Shown here: piece by piece, positions 34,380 to 42,984 of the stretch
How the letters are laid out: every line of letters starts with the position of its first letter
Position numbering within the stretch: position 1 is the stretch's first letter
Assembly (NCBI RefSeq): GCF_900105625.1
Contig: NZ_FNSD01000001.1
Span: 744,001 to 808,000 of the forward strand
DNA from: Terriglobus roseus
GTDB lineage: Bacteria > Acidobacteriota > Terriglobia > Terriglobales > Acidobacteriaceae
Length of the DNA stretch: 64,000 nt
Reading direction: 5' to 3'
Made by a program: the position numbers and the translations under genes
The notes under the pieces: generated by a model
Seen by the model: the letters and a program-made list of their open reading frames with translations, nothing else
What the model was told of the DNA's origin: nothing
Database searches by the model: none

Positions 34380-35336
34380 CTATCGCGGCATGTCGCGGTG
34401 GCTTACCTTCGCACGATAGCCTGCTTCGGTGAGCCGCTTCTTCATCTCTTCCGCCAGCGCCACCGAGCGGTGCTGGCCGCCAGTGCAGCCGAAGGCAATG
34501 GTCAGGTAGCTCTTTCCTTCGGCCACGTAGTGCGGCAACAGGAACTTGAGCATGTCCGTCGTGCGGTCGAGGAACTCTTTCGTCTGCGGGAAGCCCATCA
34601 CGTACGCAGCCACCTCGGCATCGCGCCCCGTCAGCGGACGGAACTCCGGGATGAAGTGCGGGTTCGGCAGGAACCGTACATCAAAGACCAGGTCCGCCTC
34701 AGGCGGGACACCGTTCTTGAAGCCGAAGCTCATGGTCGACAGCAGCAGCGTCTGTTCGCCCTGCTTGCGGCTGAATTGCGCGTTGATGTGTGCTCGCAGT
34801 TCGTGCACGTTGAAGCGCGAGGTGTCGAGGAGCACATCGGCGACGTTGCGGATGGGTTCCATGCGCTTGCGCTCTGCCGCGATGGACTCACTGACCAGTT
34901 CGTCTCGTCGCAGCGGATGCGGCCTGCGCGTCTCGGAGTAGCGCCGCACCAGGATGTCATCCGACGCTTCAAGGTAGACGACCGAGGTCGGCAAAACGTT
35001 CCGCACCTGTTGCAGGATCAGGGGAAACTTGTCGATCAGGCCCTCGCGCACATCGACGCCCAGAACGGCGCGCGTGATCTCGTTGGAGCCACGCACCAGG
35101 TCCGCGAACTGCGGGATCAACTCCAGTGGCAGGTTGTCCACGGCGTAGAAGCCAAGATCTTCGAAGGTCTTCAGGGCAGAGAGCTTGCCGGCGCCGGAGA
35201 GCCCGGTCAGCACGACCAGTTCGCCGTGTGCCACTCCCGGGGGCGGGACAACACTGTTGGCCGGCGTAACAGCCTTTGCAGGGGAGACCTTGACCGCCGA
35301 CGTCTTCTCAGCGGGTTTCGCAGGACGCTTCGCCAT
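34380..35336 (-). CDS. rapZ: RNase adapter protein RapZ
   Basis: A 318-residue P-loop protein of the RapZ/YvcJ family, which in E. coli senses glucosamine-6-phosphate and targets small RNA GlmZ for cleavage. The first ~35 residues are a Lys/Ala-rich extension. The P-loop is GLSGAGKLSALK, where the Ser/Thr that usually follows the lysine is leucine and a serine follows one place later. The C-terminal block TIAFGCTGGQHRSVALAEEM is intact and diagnostic. It lies between hpf and msbA. Confidence 0.93.
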   Translation of the reverse strand: MAKRPAKPAEKTSAVKVSPAKAVTPANSVVPPPGVAHGELVVLTGLSGAGKLSALKTFEDLGFYAVDNLPLELIPQFADLVRGSNEITRAVLGVDVREGLIDKFPLILQQVRNVLPTSVVYLEASDDILVRRYSETRRPHPLRRDELVSESIAAERKRMEPIRNVADVLLDTSRFNVHELRAHINAQFSRKQGEQTLLLSTMSFGFKNGVPPEADLVFDVRFLPNPHFIPEFRPLTGRDAEVAAYVMGFPQTKEFLDRTTDMLKFLLPHYVAEGKSYLTIAFGCTGGQHRSVALAEEMKKRLTEAGYRAKVSHRDMPR

Positions 35337-35489
35337 GCCGAAATGCTAGCACCCGTCTGGGGCTGCTCCATGACAGGAACGAAGAAGAGCGCCCGCGGAG
35401 TGCGTGAAGTTCCTGCCGATGGCGCAATCAAAGCGACTCACCTTACATGAACTCCGCGACTTCGAGGGCGCTCCGGGTACTCCGAACGG

Positions 35490-35969
35490 CTAGGCGGCTT
35501 CGATGTCCTGCTCGTCACCGAAGTCACCATCATCGATGGCTGCAATGGCCTTGCCAACGCCTGTTTTGCTCTGCGACAGGCGTTTGGATTCAGGGTCGGT
35601 CTTACTCTTCACCGTGTTGGCTTCATCGGCGTCGGTGGTCTGCAATCGGATGGATCCAGTCGCAGTGTGTTCCGGATGATGGCTGTTGGTGAGAACTTTC
35701 TTGCGGGCCTTTACCGCCTGCTGTTCCACCTTATCCAGCGCGTCTTTCAGCGCGACCTCAATCTCCTTCGCGGAAGTCCTGGAGGAAAAGTCCGCAATGG
35801 TGTTGCGGACGGTCACCTCGACCTCGCAGCGGTTCTTCTCGCAACTGAGAACGATCTTGGCCACGCATTTGGGACCAAGTACTTTCTCGATGCGTGCCAG
35901 GCCTTCCTCCGCCTGCTGCCGTAGTTTCGCCGTGACCTGTGTGCCTCTACCGGTGATCTCAAGATCCAT
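35490..35969 (-). CDS. hpf: Ribosome hibernation-promoting factor
   Basis: A 159-residue protein with an S30AE/HPF domain (residues ~1-100: MDLEITGRG, then the KDALDKVEQQAVKARKK helix). A disordered acidic C-terminus follows in place of the dimerisation domain of long HPFs. It binds 30S subunits and stops translation in stationary phase. It follows rpoN by 171 bases, as in E. coli. Confidence 0.9.
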   Translation of the reverse strand: MDLEITGRGTQVTAKLRQQAEEGLARIEKVLGPKCVAKIVLSCEKNRCEVEVTVRNTIADFSSRTSAKEIEVALKDALDKVEQQAVKARKKVLTNSHHPEHTATGSIRLQTTDADEANTVKSKTDPESKRLSQSKTGVGKAIAAIDDGDFGDEQDIEAA

Positions 35970-36140
35970 TCCTGATACCTCCTACTACCGTTCCTAGGAT
36001 GCCGTTGGTTGTCTTTCACGAAGCCTGTGAACGGCCTGTGAAAGCGACATCCGGAGGTGTTGTTTTAGTCCTCGGCGGAGGGTCGCGTCAATGGGAAGGA
36101 AATTCCGGATCGCCGGATGATATCCGCACGATCGCCAACG

Positions 36141-37697
36141 TTACTGCCGTTGGCGACGTTGATGCGTACTCGCGATGTTCATATCTTCGCGATACTTTGC
36201 CACGGTGCGGCGGGTCACCTGGATGCCCTGCCGCTGCAGTTCGGCTGCAAGTGCGTCGTCCGTCAGCGGCTTGCGTGGATCTTCATCGTCGATCAGCTTG
36301 CGGACCTTCTTCTTCAGCAGAGGCAGCGGAAGATCTCCGCCCTCGGGACCGTTGACGCCTTCCGCGAAAAAGAATCGCAGTTCATAGACGCCTTGTGGCG
36401 TGTGCACATACTTGTTCGCCACCGCGCGGCTGACGGTAGAAGGATGCACACCGATCTCCTCTGCAACCTCTTTGATCATCATGGGCCGCATGGCGTCGAC
36501 GCCCCGTTCCAGGAAGTCGCCCTGACGGCGCACGATGCACTCGCACGTGCGCACGATGGTGTTCTTGCGCTGCTCGATGTTCCTTAGCAGTTGGATCGCC
36601 GACCGGTAGCGTTCCTTGACGTACTCTTTCACCTCGCGTTCGGTGTCTTTCTGCCGCAGCATTTTCCGATAACCCGCGTTGAGGCGCAGGGCCGGAAGGT
36701 CTTCCTCGTTCATCACGACAACCCAGTCGTCCCCACGCTTCACGAAGGCCACATCGGGCTCGATCAGCCGCGTCTCCGACAGGTTGTAGCGCTGGCCAGG
36801 TCGTGGGTCCAACTGGCGGATGCATTCAATGGCATTGTTCACAGGCTCCGCCTGCGAGCCAAGCAGGCGCATCAGTTCGCGCAGGTCACGCTTCTGCAGG
36901 AGCTGCAGGTGGTCTGTGACGATGCGGCACGCCAGCTTCAGCTGGCTGCGCCTGGCCTCCAGCGCTGGAAACGCATCCGGCACACCCTCTTCCCCATCGC
37001 GTCGCACCGACTGCGCACGCGCCCGGATCATCGCAACCTCAACCTCTTTCAAGCACGCCCGCACCTGCAGCAGCAGACACTCGCGCAGGTCCGCAGCGCC
37101 TACGCCGATCGGGTCGAGCGATTGCACGACGGCACGCGCCTCTGCGAACAGTTGCGGCGTGGCGACGCCGCGATCGTCGTGAGCGGCAAGCTCCTCATCG
37201 CTGACCAGCAGGTAGCCGTTGTCTTCGAGGTTTCCGACGATGACTTCCGTAGCCATCCGGAGCTCCGGCCGCAACGACATACTGCCCAACTGCCAAAGCA
37301 GATGGTCACTCAGCGTGCTGGGCTTGGAGAGAAAATTTTCAAACGATGGCGCATCGACGTCTTCGAAGGACGGACCAGCCACGCGGAAGCCAGGATCCAG
37401 GTAATCCTGAAAGTATTCACCCATATCGATCTCGTCGAATGGGTCCTTCTCTTCCCGTTCCTTTTCGGTTTTCTGCTGTTCCGCCGTGAGCTCGCGATCG
37501 CCTTCGCGACCGGCCTGTTCCTCGTAGGTTTCCGAGTTGTCTTCAATCTCCTCAAGAACAGGATTTTCAACGACTTCCGCGTTGATCATCTCTTTCAGTT
37601 CGAGTTTATTCAGGGCGAGCACGCTCACCATCTGCACCAGGCCAGGCGTGAGCACCTGGCGTTGTGATACCCGCAGATTGAGCTTCGGTGTAAGCAA
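36141..37697 (-). CDS. rpoN: RNA polymerase sigma-54 factor
   Basis: A 518-residue sigma-54. Region I is helical and Gln/Leu-rich at the N-terminus (QRQVLTPGLVQMVSVLALNK), region II is acidic, and the core-binding and DNA-binding domains follow. The RpoN box reads TRRTVAKYRED near residue 497. Enhancer-binding activators of the family are not in the window. Neighbours hpf and rapZ downstream and lptB upstream match the common gene order. Confidence 0.95.
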   Translation of the reverse strand: MLTPKLNLRVSQRQVLTPGLVQMVSVLALNKLELKEMINAEVVENPVLEEIEDNSETYEEQAGREGDRELTAEQQKTEKEREEKDPFDEIDMGEYFQDYLDPGFRVAGPSFEDVDAPSFENFLSKPSTLSDHLLWQLGSMSLRPELRMATEVIVGNLEDNGYLLVSDEELAAHDDRGVATPQLFAEARAVVQSLDPIGVGAADLRECLLLQVRACLKEVEVAMIRARAQSVRRDGEEGVPDAFPALEARRSQLKLACRIVTDHLQLLQKRDLRELMRLLGSQAEPVNNAIECIRQLDPRPGQRYNLSETRLIEPDVAFVKRGDDWVVVMNEEDLPALRLNAGYRKMLRQKDTEREVKEYVKERYRSAIQLLRNIEQRKNTIVRTCECIVRRQGDFLERGVDAMRPMMIKEVAEEIGVHPSTVSRAVANKYVHTPQGVYELRFFFAEGVNGPEGGDLPLPLLKKKVRKLIDDEDPRKPLTDDALAAELQRQGIQVTRRTVAKYREDMNIASTHQRRQRQ

Positions 37698-37736
37698 TTA
37701 CGGAGTCTCCCTCAAAGCAAACCAAAGGCGCTGGTC

Positions 37737-37754
37737 GGCACTTCCAGAAGTGCC
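37737..37754. repeat. Short hairpin between rpoN and lptB
   Basis: GGCACTT and AAGTGCC pair perfectly around CCAG, in the 197-base gap upstream of rpoN. It lacks a U-tract. It could be a transcript-stabilising or weak attenuating hairpin. Confidence 0.35.
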
Positions 37755-37895
37755 AGCCTACCGCTGGAGTTGATGCAGCCGAACATCCGGATTTTACTCC
37801 GACAAGAGCCGTCGCGCACACATAATGGCATGCAACGTGCTTACACGGTTTTTGGGAATAGTCCCAAAGAGGGATTTCCAGGGAAGAATTGAAAA

Positions 37896-38666
37896 CTACA
37901 TGCGGAAACTTTCGCCAAGGTAAATGCGCTTCACCTCAGCATCACGTCCCAGTTCGCCCGGCGTTCCGTGGCGGAAAATGCGGCCTTCCGTGATGATGTA
38001 GGCGCGATCGGTCACACTTAAGGTCTCTCGGACGTTGTGATCGGTGATCAGTACGCCAATGCCGCTGTTCTTCAGCCCGTGGATGATCTCCTGCAGATCC
38101 AGCACAGCGATCGGGTCGATACCGCTGAAAGGTTCATCCAGCAGAATGAACTTGGGATCGATGCATAGGCATCGTGCGATCTCAACACGCCGCCTCTCGC
38201 CGCCGCTGAGCGCATACCCCTGCGTTTTGCGCACGTGGCCCAGGTTCAACTGCTCAATCAGGGTCGACGTACGATTACGCCGGGCCTCCCAACTGAGCGG
38301 CTGCGTTTCCAGGATCGCAAGAATGTTTTCCTCGACGGTGAGCTTACGAAAGACGCTCGGTTCCTGCGGCAGGTAGCTGATGCCGAAGTTGCGCGCGCGC
38401 AGGTACATCGGCACGCGGCTGATGTCTTCGCCACCGATCTGCACCTGTCCGCTGTCCGGACGCACCAAGCCCACGATCATGTAGAAGGTGGTTGTTTTGC
38501 CCGCACCATTTGGACCCAGCAGGCCAACCACTTCGCCCTGTGCGATGTTGATGCTGACACCGCGAACGACCTCGCGACCGCTGTAACTCTTGCCGATGTT
38601 GTCCGTCGACAGCGTAAGCCGCTGCCGAACGGGCGCCGGCGAAAGTACATCCGTGGAGGTGCTCAT
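37896..38666 (-). CDS. lptB: LPS export ABC transporter ATPase
   Basis: A 256-residue ATPase of the LptB2FG complex that drives LPS from the inner membrane to the surface. Walker A is GPNGAGKTT (~47), the signature is [12 protein letters not shown] (~152) and Walker B is [13 protein letters not shown]. The [11 protein letters not shown] block is typical of LptB. Start choice is uncertain: the ATG at 38666 gives a normal length, a GTG at 38708 has a weak AAGAGA site, and an ATG at 38819 gives an unlikely extension. It follows the lptC-like gene. Confidence 0.93.
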   Translation of the reverse strand: MSTSTDVLSPAPVRQRLTLSTDNIGKSYSGREVVRGVSINIAQGEVVGLLGPNGAGKTTTFYMIVGLVRPDSGQVQIGGEDISRVPMYLRARNFGISYLPQEPSVFRKLTVEENILAILETQPLSWEARRNRTSTLIEQLNLGHVRKTQGYALSGGERRRVEIARCLCIDPKFILLDEPFSGIDPIAVLDLQEIIHGLKNSGIGVLITDHNVRETLSVTDRAYIITEGRIFRHGTPGELGRDAEVKRIYLGESFRM

Positions 38667-38842
38667 GGGTTCAATCAGTTCGACGGGGGATGGGACGGGT
38701 AGGTTCACAATTTCTCTTGTTTCGCGTAAATCGTTGCTGAGATGAGGAGAATTCCGGCCTCGGCACTGTTGTGATGCATCCCAAGGGATTTCTGCTTCAA
38801 CGAACTCCGGATAAGTCATCGAGGGCCAGCGTGGTTTCAGGT

Positions 38843-41329
38843 CTACCTGCCCTTTGCGGGCTTCGCGACCTCCATCTCCGTACGCACGCGATGGCCCGCT
38901 TCGCCAGAAACCTCAACGCTGTCATCTGCTCCGTGAAACACGAGCACCGCGCCCGTCACGTTGCCACGCTGGCTGTCCTGAACCTGTGGCGGCGCTGCGG
39001 CAGTCCCGGTGAGTTCGTATCGTTGATCTGCAGCGGTATAGACCAGCCGCTCGCCCGTGCCACTGCGGCCCGGTTGCTGCAGGTGGACATCGCCGGCGGC
39101 GGTGACCGTCTGGATATTGCCGCCGGACAATGGGGAAGCTGTCCTGGCCGCGGCAGGTGCGGCACCTGCGATCGTTGCAACCGCTGACTTCGCGGTGAGT
39201 TGGGTCCCGGGGCTGTCCAGGCGTATACCGCCACTAACGTCTGCATGCGCGGGGCCGTGGGTGTCGGCTGGCGTGTAGATCAGCGTGGTTCCTGTGATGC
39301 GGACACTGCCCGTCGCGGTCGATGCCGTCTTGCCGGGCGCAGCCTGAACCGGCAGGAGCATGCGGACCGTGCCGGCTTCAGCGCCCGCTGCGTGTGCGAA
39401 TAGCTTGCCGGTCGCGCGCTCAGTTTCGATGACCGGCGCTTCCATCTGCGCGGTCGAAGTCCACATGCGCGCCAGCTTGGCGGGAGTGCCGAAGAGCTTC
39501 GCGGACGACCCGCCACCGCTGACCGTCACGTGATCGGCCAACAGGTGCACCGGGTCAGCCGGCTTGCCCGAAGGCGCCGAAGCAGCGAGGTACACACCGC
39601 GAACAGACCCGGTCGCCTCGGCGTCGCCGCTGCCCTGCGGCAGAACAATGCGATCTGCGGCGAGTTGCATCAACGGCGATGTCACCTGCGGCGCACCCGT
39701 GAGAATAACGCCGCCGGTTGCGTTATCGAACTCTGCCCGTGCGGACGTGGCGCGGGTCTCGCCAGCGGGCTGCGTACCTTTCGCAGGGGAACGCTGCGTG
39801 ACAACGACATGGCCCGTCTGCACCGCGGTCTGCACCTGACCGGCAGGGCTGGACCTCGGAACGGACTCGGTCTTCTGATCCTTCGTTTTTGTCGGCGGAG
39901 CGGCGAGTGTCGCGTGAAGATCATCGCCCGAGCTGGTGCGGACTGTGCCGGCACCGTCGTCCTGTACCAACTGTGTGTTGCCCGTGCCAGTGATCTCTGA
40001 CACGTAGGTGGCGCCATTGCGCTGCGCAGTCAACGCGTGCAGGGTGTTGCCCCGCAATGTTGTCAACTGGGTCGTCTGTGGCTGACCAGCCTCTGCCGCA
40101 ACAAGCTCAGACGTCCGGACGATCGCGGAACCCGTTGCCGTCGCCTCGCGCATGAACGAGTGCCCGGCTGCATCTTTCGCGAGCAGTGTCACCACGTGTC
40201 CCGCTGCGACGGAACGATGCGCCGTTGCAGTGGCCTGGTCAAGTTGAACGCCCCCGTCGAATTCCGCGGAGGTCGCGACTCCCTGCGCGTCAAAGTGGAC
40301 CGTGGCACGGTTCGAGTTGCCCTTCGCGCCCGATGTATTGCCGAACTGCACGCCGCCCTGCATCAGCACATCATGCAGCTTGCCGGCTGTGCTCATCTGG
40401 GCGTCCATCTTCGGCGCCTGCGCGGTCATGCCGTCCTTGCTCTCAAGGCGCGCATGGCCCTCCGCATGGACGCTTTCGATACCGCCCGTCTTCGCCATCC
40501 CAAGGATCATCAGATCGCCTGACGCGCCGTCCGCATCGGTGGTGATGTGCGCGCCATGCAGCGTCGCACGCTGCGCTGTGCGATCCATCTCGGCCGCGGC
40601 CGCGCGCAGGTGGACGGTCTGCCGATTCTGCGTCCCGTTCATCTCCACGGCGCTATGCAATTTCAGAAAGCCGGTGTTGCTCTCGTAATCCGCGCCCGTT
40701 GCCGACCCGCGCATGTCACCGTAGACAATCTGCATTGGCTGGTCGGTCTGTGCGATGCCCTCTTTTTGCAGAAAGGTGAGGCCGCTGGTCGTCACACGGA
40801 TTCGCTTGCTTTCGTCGATGGGCTTTGGGGCGTCCGCCTTGGGATCAGCCGCCGTAGTCGATTGCAGGGCAGATTTCACATCGCTGACCGAGTTCACCGA
40901 TGGAGTCGGAGCTGCGAGGTCGAGATGAACTTCTCCCGCGGCCCGCACGATGCCGTTCGGCTGGTCGTACTCAAACTCCGCGCCGCTGATGCTGTCGGTA
41001 CGGTTGGTTCCGGGGGCACCGTAGAGCGTGATGGCAACGTCGTGCAGCGTGGTCTTGCCGTTTTCCCGCTGGATCGCCTTCGCGGCATGGATGGTGAAGA
41101 TGGTGTGTCCCTTGACCGACTGCGACCAGGTGAAACCATCCGTAACGCTCTTAATGTCGATGCCCAGGCGATGCGGCAGGTCCGTCAGGAGCTTGCGTGC
41201 CTTCCAACGCGTGTAGCCGATCAGGCCAGCCAGCACCGACAGCAGCATGATGACGCCGGCCAGGAGCCAACGCCGCACGCGAGCCACCGATATACTGCCC
41301 GCCTTGCCTCGCCTGCTGCCCATTGCCAT
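38843..41329 (-). CDS. lptC: LptC with fused OstA/LptA-type beta domains
   Basis: An 828-residue bitopic inner-membrane protein. Residues ~20-42 are a membrane anchor, ~45-140 an LptC domain ([14 protein letters not shown], then [12 protein letters not shown]). Further repeats of the same beta-jellyroll type (OstA/LptA) follow to the C-terminus, broken by Ala/Thr-rich linkers. The last repeat contains [11 protein letters not shown] and [17 protein letters not shown], a typical LptA ending. It would form much of the periplasmic LPS bridge in one chain. E. coli LptC is 191 residues. It is upstream of lptB. Confidence 0.82.
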   Translation of the reverse strand: MAMGSRRGKAGSISVARVRRWLLAGVIMLLSVLAGLIGYTRWKARKLLTDLPHRLGIDIKSVTDGFTWSQSVKGHTIFTIHAAKAIQRENGKTTLHDVAITLYGAPGTNRTDSISGAEFEYDQPNGIVRAAGEVHLDLAAPTPSVNSVSDVKSALQSTTAADPKADAPKPIDESKRIRVTTSGLTFLQKEGIAQTDQPMQIVYGDMRGSATGADYESNTGFLKLHSAVEMNGTQNRQTVHLRAAAAEMDRTAQRATLHGAHITTDADGASGDLMILGMAKTGGIESVHAEGHARLESKDGMTAQAPKMDAQMSTAGKLHDVLMQGGVQFGNTSGAKGNSNRATVHFDAQGVATSAEFDGGVQLDQATATAHRSVAAGHVVTLLAKDAAGHSFMREATATGSAIVRTSELVAAEAGQPQTTQLTTLRGNTLHALTAQRNGATYVSEITGTGNTQLVQDDGAGTVRTSSGDDLHATLAAPPTKTKDQKTESVPRSSPAGQVQTAVQTGHVVVTQRSPAKGTQPAGETRATSARAEFDNATGGVILTGAPQVTSPLMQLAADRIVLPQGSGDAEATGSVRGVYLAASAPSGKPADPVHLLADHVTVSGGGSSAKLFGTPAKLARMWTSTAQMEAPVIETERATGKLFAHAAGAEAGTVRMLLPVQAAPGKTASTATGSVRITGTTLIYTPADTHGPAHADVSGGIRLDSPGTQLTAKSAVATIAGAAPAAARTASPLSGGNIQTVTAAGDVHLQQPGRSGTGERLVYTAADQRYELTGTAAAPPQVQDSQRGNVTGAVLVFHGADDSVEVSGEAGHRVRTEMEVAKPAKGR

Positions 41330-41497
41330 CGCTGTCTATCTTCTCAGGGAACAGGGATCGGGGAACAGGCCGGCGAGTCGATAATCCGGTGACTTCCCCT
41401 ATTGCACTGTTCCCTCGCTCTCCCCTTGTTCCCTACTCTCGCTCCCTGCTCCTGCTCCCAAAGAAGCCAAACCCTCCGCAGCGCATCCAATCTTTCT

Positions 41498-42127
41498 ATG
41501 GCCGATCAGCTCTATCTAAGCCTCTGGTTTCCGAACTTCCGCTTCGCTTCGCTACCGGAGAAGCTCATCTCTGTCCTGCAGCAGTTTGGCAAGGTCAGCG
41601 GCAACTATCGCATCAGCGTCTCGTCCGCTATTCCGCTGGGATGGAATGAGTCCCCCGTCTTCCAGCGCATCTTCGTGCTCGACGATCGTTCCGAGCCAAG
41701 CGAAGAGTCGTTGGCGCAGAATGCAGTCGCCGAAGCGACCGAAGCGCTTCACGAGGACTCTGCTTATGAGTTCGAAGTGAAGTGGCAGCTCTGGCAGCCC
41801 GTAGTCGCCGGCGAAGGCCTGGACGCGACGTGGAAGCTGGAAGTCGCCACCGTCAAGATCACCGGTTTCGGACCGGAGTTCGATGACTCCACCTTTGAAC
41901 AGAACGGCCATATCCGCGTGGACTTCGGCCTGGACACGCCCTTCGTCCAGGAAGAGAACGACCTTGACGAGGATGGCAGGAAGCGCCTGCAGCAGAACAT
42001 TGAGAAGCTGCTTGCGTTCGTGCTCAGCGTAGAGAAGCACTGCGGCATCTCATCCCGCCTGTTGTGGACGGAGAGCGGCGAGCCTCTGGCCGAAAAACTG
42101 ATTGCACGCCTGCAGCGCGTGAACTAA
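41498..42127 (+). CDS. Conserved-looking protein of unknown function
   Basis: A 209-residue soluble protein with no signal peptide or membrane segment. It has alternating strands and helices (LYLSLWFPNFRF, YEFEVKWQLWQP, WKLEVATVKITGFG, HIRVDFGLDTPF) and an acidic, leucine-rich C-terminus. I do not recognise a family. The ATG at 41498 starts the first structured segment. It runs just before an SDR gene with 15 bases between, so the two are probably co-transcribed. Function unknown. Confidence 0.65.
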   Translation: MADQLYLSLWFPNFRFASLPEKLISVLQQFGKVSGNYRISVSSAIPLGWNESPVFQRIFVLDDRSEPSEESLAQNAVAEATEALHEDSAYEFEVKWQLWQPVVAGEGLDATWKLEVATVKITGFGPEFDDSTFEQNGHIRVDFGLDTPFVQEENDLDEDGRKRLQQNIEKLLAFVLSVEKHCGISSRLLWTESGEPLAEKLIARLQRVN

Positions 42128-42142
42128 CGGAAGGAACACCTT

Positions 42143-42922
42143 ATGGATCTGGGTCTACGCGGCAAGCGCGCTCTGGTTACGGGATCGACGGCAGGCATTG
42201 GTTTAGCCATTGCCAAGGCACTCGCAGCAGAAGGCGCAACGGTATGGGTCAATGGACGGACGCAGGAGCGGGTGGATGCGGCGGTGCTCGAGGTCGGTAA
42301 CGGTTCCAAGGGCGTTGTCGCCGATCTGGGAACCGCAGCCGGTTGCGACACGCTCTTCGCCTCGCTGCCGGAGATCGACATCCTTGTGAATAACCTTGGC
42401 ATCTTCGAGACGAAGCCATTCCTTGAGATTGGCGATGAGGAGTGGTCTCGCTTCTTTGAGACCAACGTGCTTAGCGGCGTTCGCGTGACAAGGCAGTACC
42501 TGAAGGGCATGCTCGACGGCAAGTGGGGTCGCGTGTTGTTTATTTCGAGCGAAAGCGGTGTGCAGATTCCCGAGGAGATGGTCCACTACGGAGTCACCAA
42601 GGCAGCACAGATCGCGTTGGCGCGCGGTATCGCGGAGTCGGTTCCGGCGAGCGGCGTGACGGTCAACAGCCTGTTGCCCGGTCCGACGGAGAGTGAGGGT
42701 GTCAGCACGCTCATCGGAAAGATCGCGAAGGAAAAGGGTGTCTCCGTCGAACAGGTGGAGAGCGACTTTATTCGCGATGCACGGCCTTCCAGCCTGATCA
42801 AGCGGCTGGCAAAGGTGGAAGAAGTGGCCGCGATGGCTACTTATCTGTGCAGTGAGCAAGCCAGCGCGACCAACGGCTCGCCCATCCGCGTGGATGGTGG
42901 AGTTGTGAAGAGCGCCTACTAA
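42143..42922 (+). CDS. Short-chain dehydrogenase/reductase
   Basis: A 259-residue classical SDR. The nucleotide-binding glycine motif TGSTAGIG is near residue 14, NNLGIF corresponds to the NNAG motif, the catalytic Ser is in ISSESG (~137), and Y149-x3-K153 is in YGVTK. The C-terminal PIRVDGGVVKSAY is typical. Substrate not determined; the family covers FabG-like and sugar or steroid dehydrogenases. A terminator follows. Confidence 0.93.
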   Translation: MDLGLRGKRALVTGSTAGIGLAIAKALAAEGATVWVNGRTQERVDAAVLEVGNGSKGVVADLGTAAGCDTLFASLPEIDILVNNLGIFETKPFLEIGDEEWSRFFETNVLSGVRVTRQYLKGMLDGKWGRVLFISSESGVQIPEEMVHYGVTKAAQIALARGIAESVPASGVTVNSLLPGPTESEGVSTLIGKIAKEKGVSVEQVESDFIRDARPSSLIKRLAKVEEVAAMATYLCSEQASATNGSPIRVDGGVVKSAY

Positions 42923-42935
42923 TCGACCTGAGCAG

Positions 42936-42965
42936 AAAGGGCGGCTCCGATGGGAGCCGCCCTTT
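42936..42965. terminator. Bidirectional terminator
   Basis: A perfect 13-bp stem (42936-42948 with 42953-42965) with loop GATG and T residues on one side and A residues on the other lies between the convergent SDR and glyS genes. Confidence 0.85.
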
Positions 42966-42984
42966 TGTTTTCTCACATCGCCTT

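Noticed and set aside
37826-37842. TGGCAT...TGCT resembling a sigma-54 site near rpoN
   Set aside because: It has a mismatch in the -12 element and points away from both neighbouring minus-strand genes.
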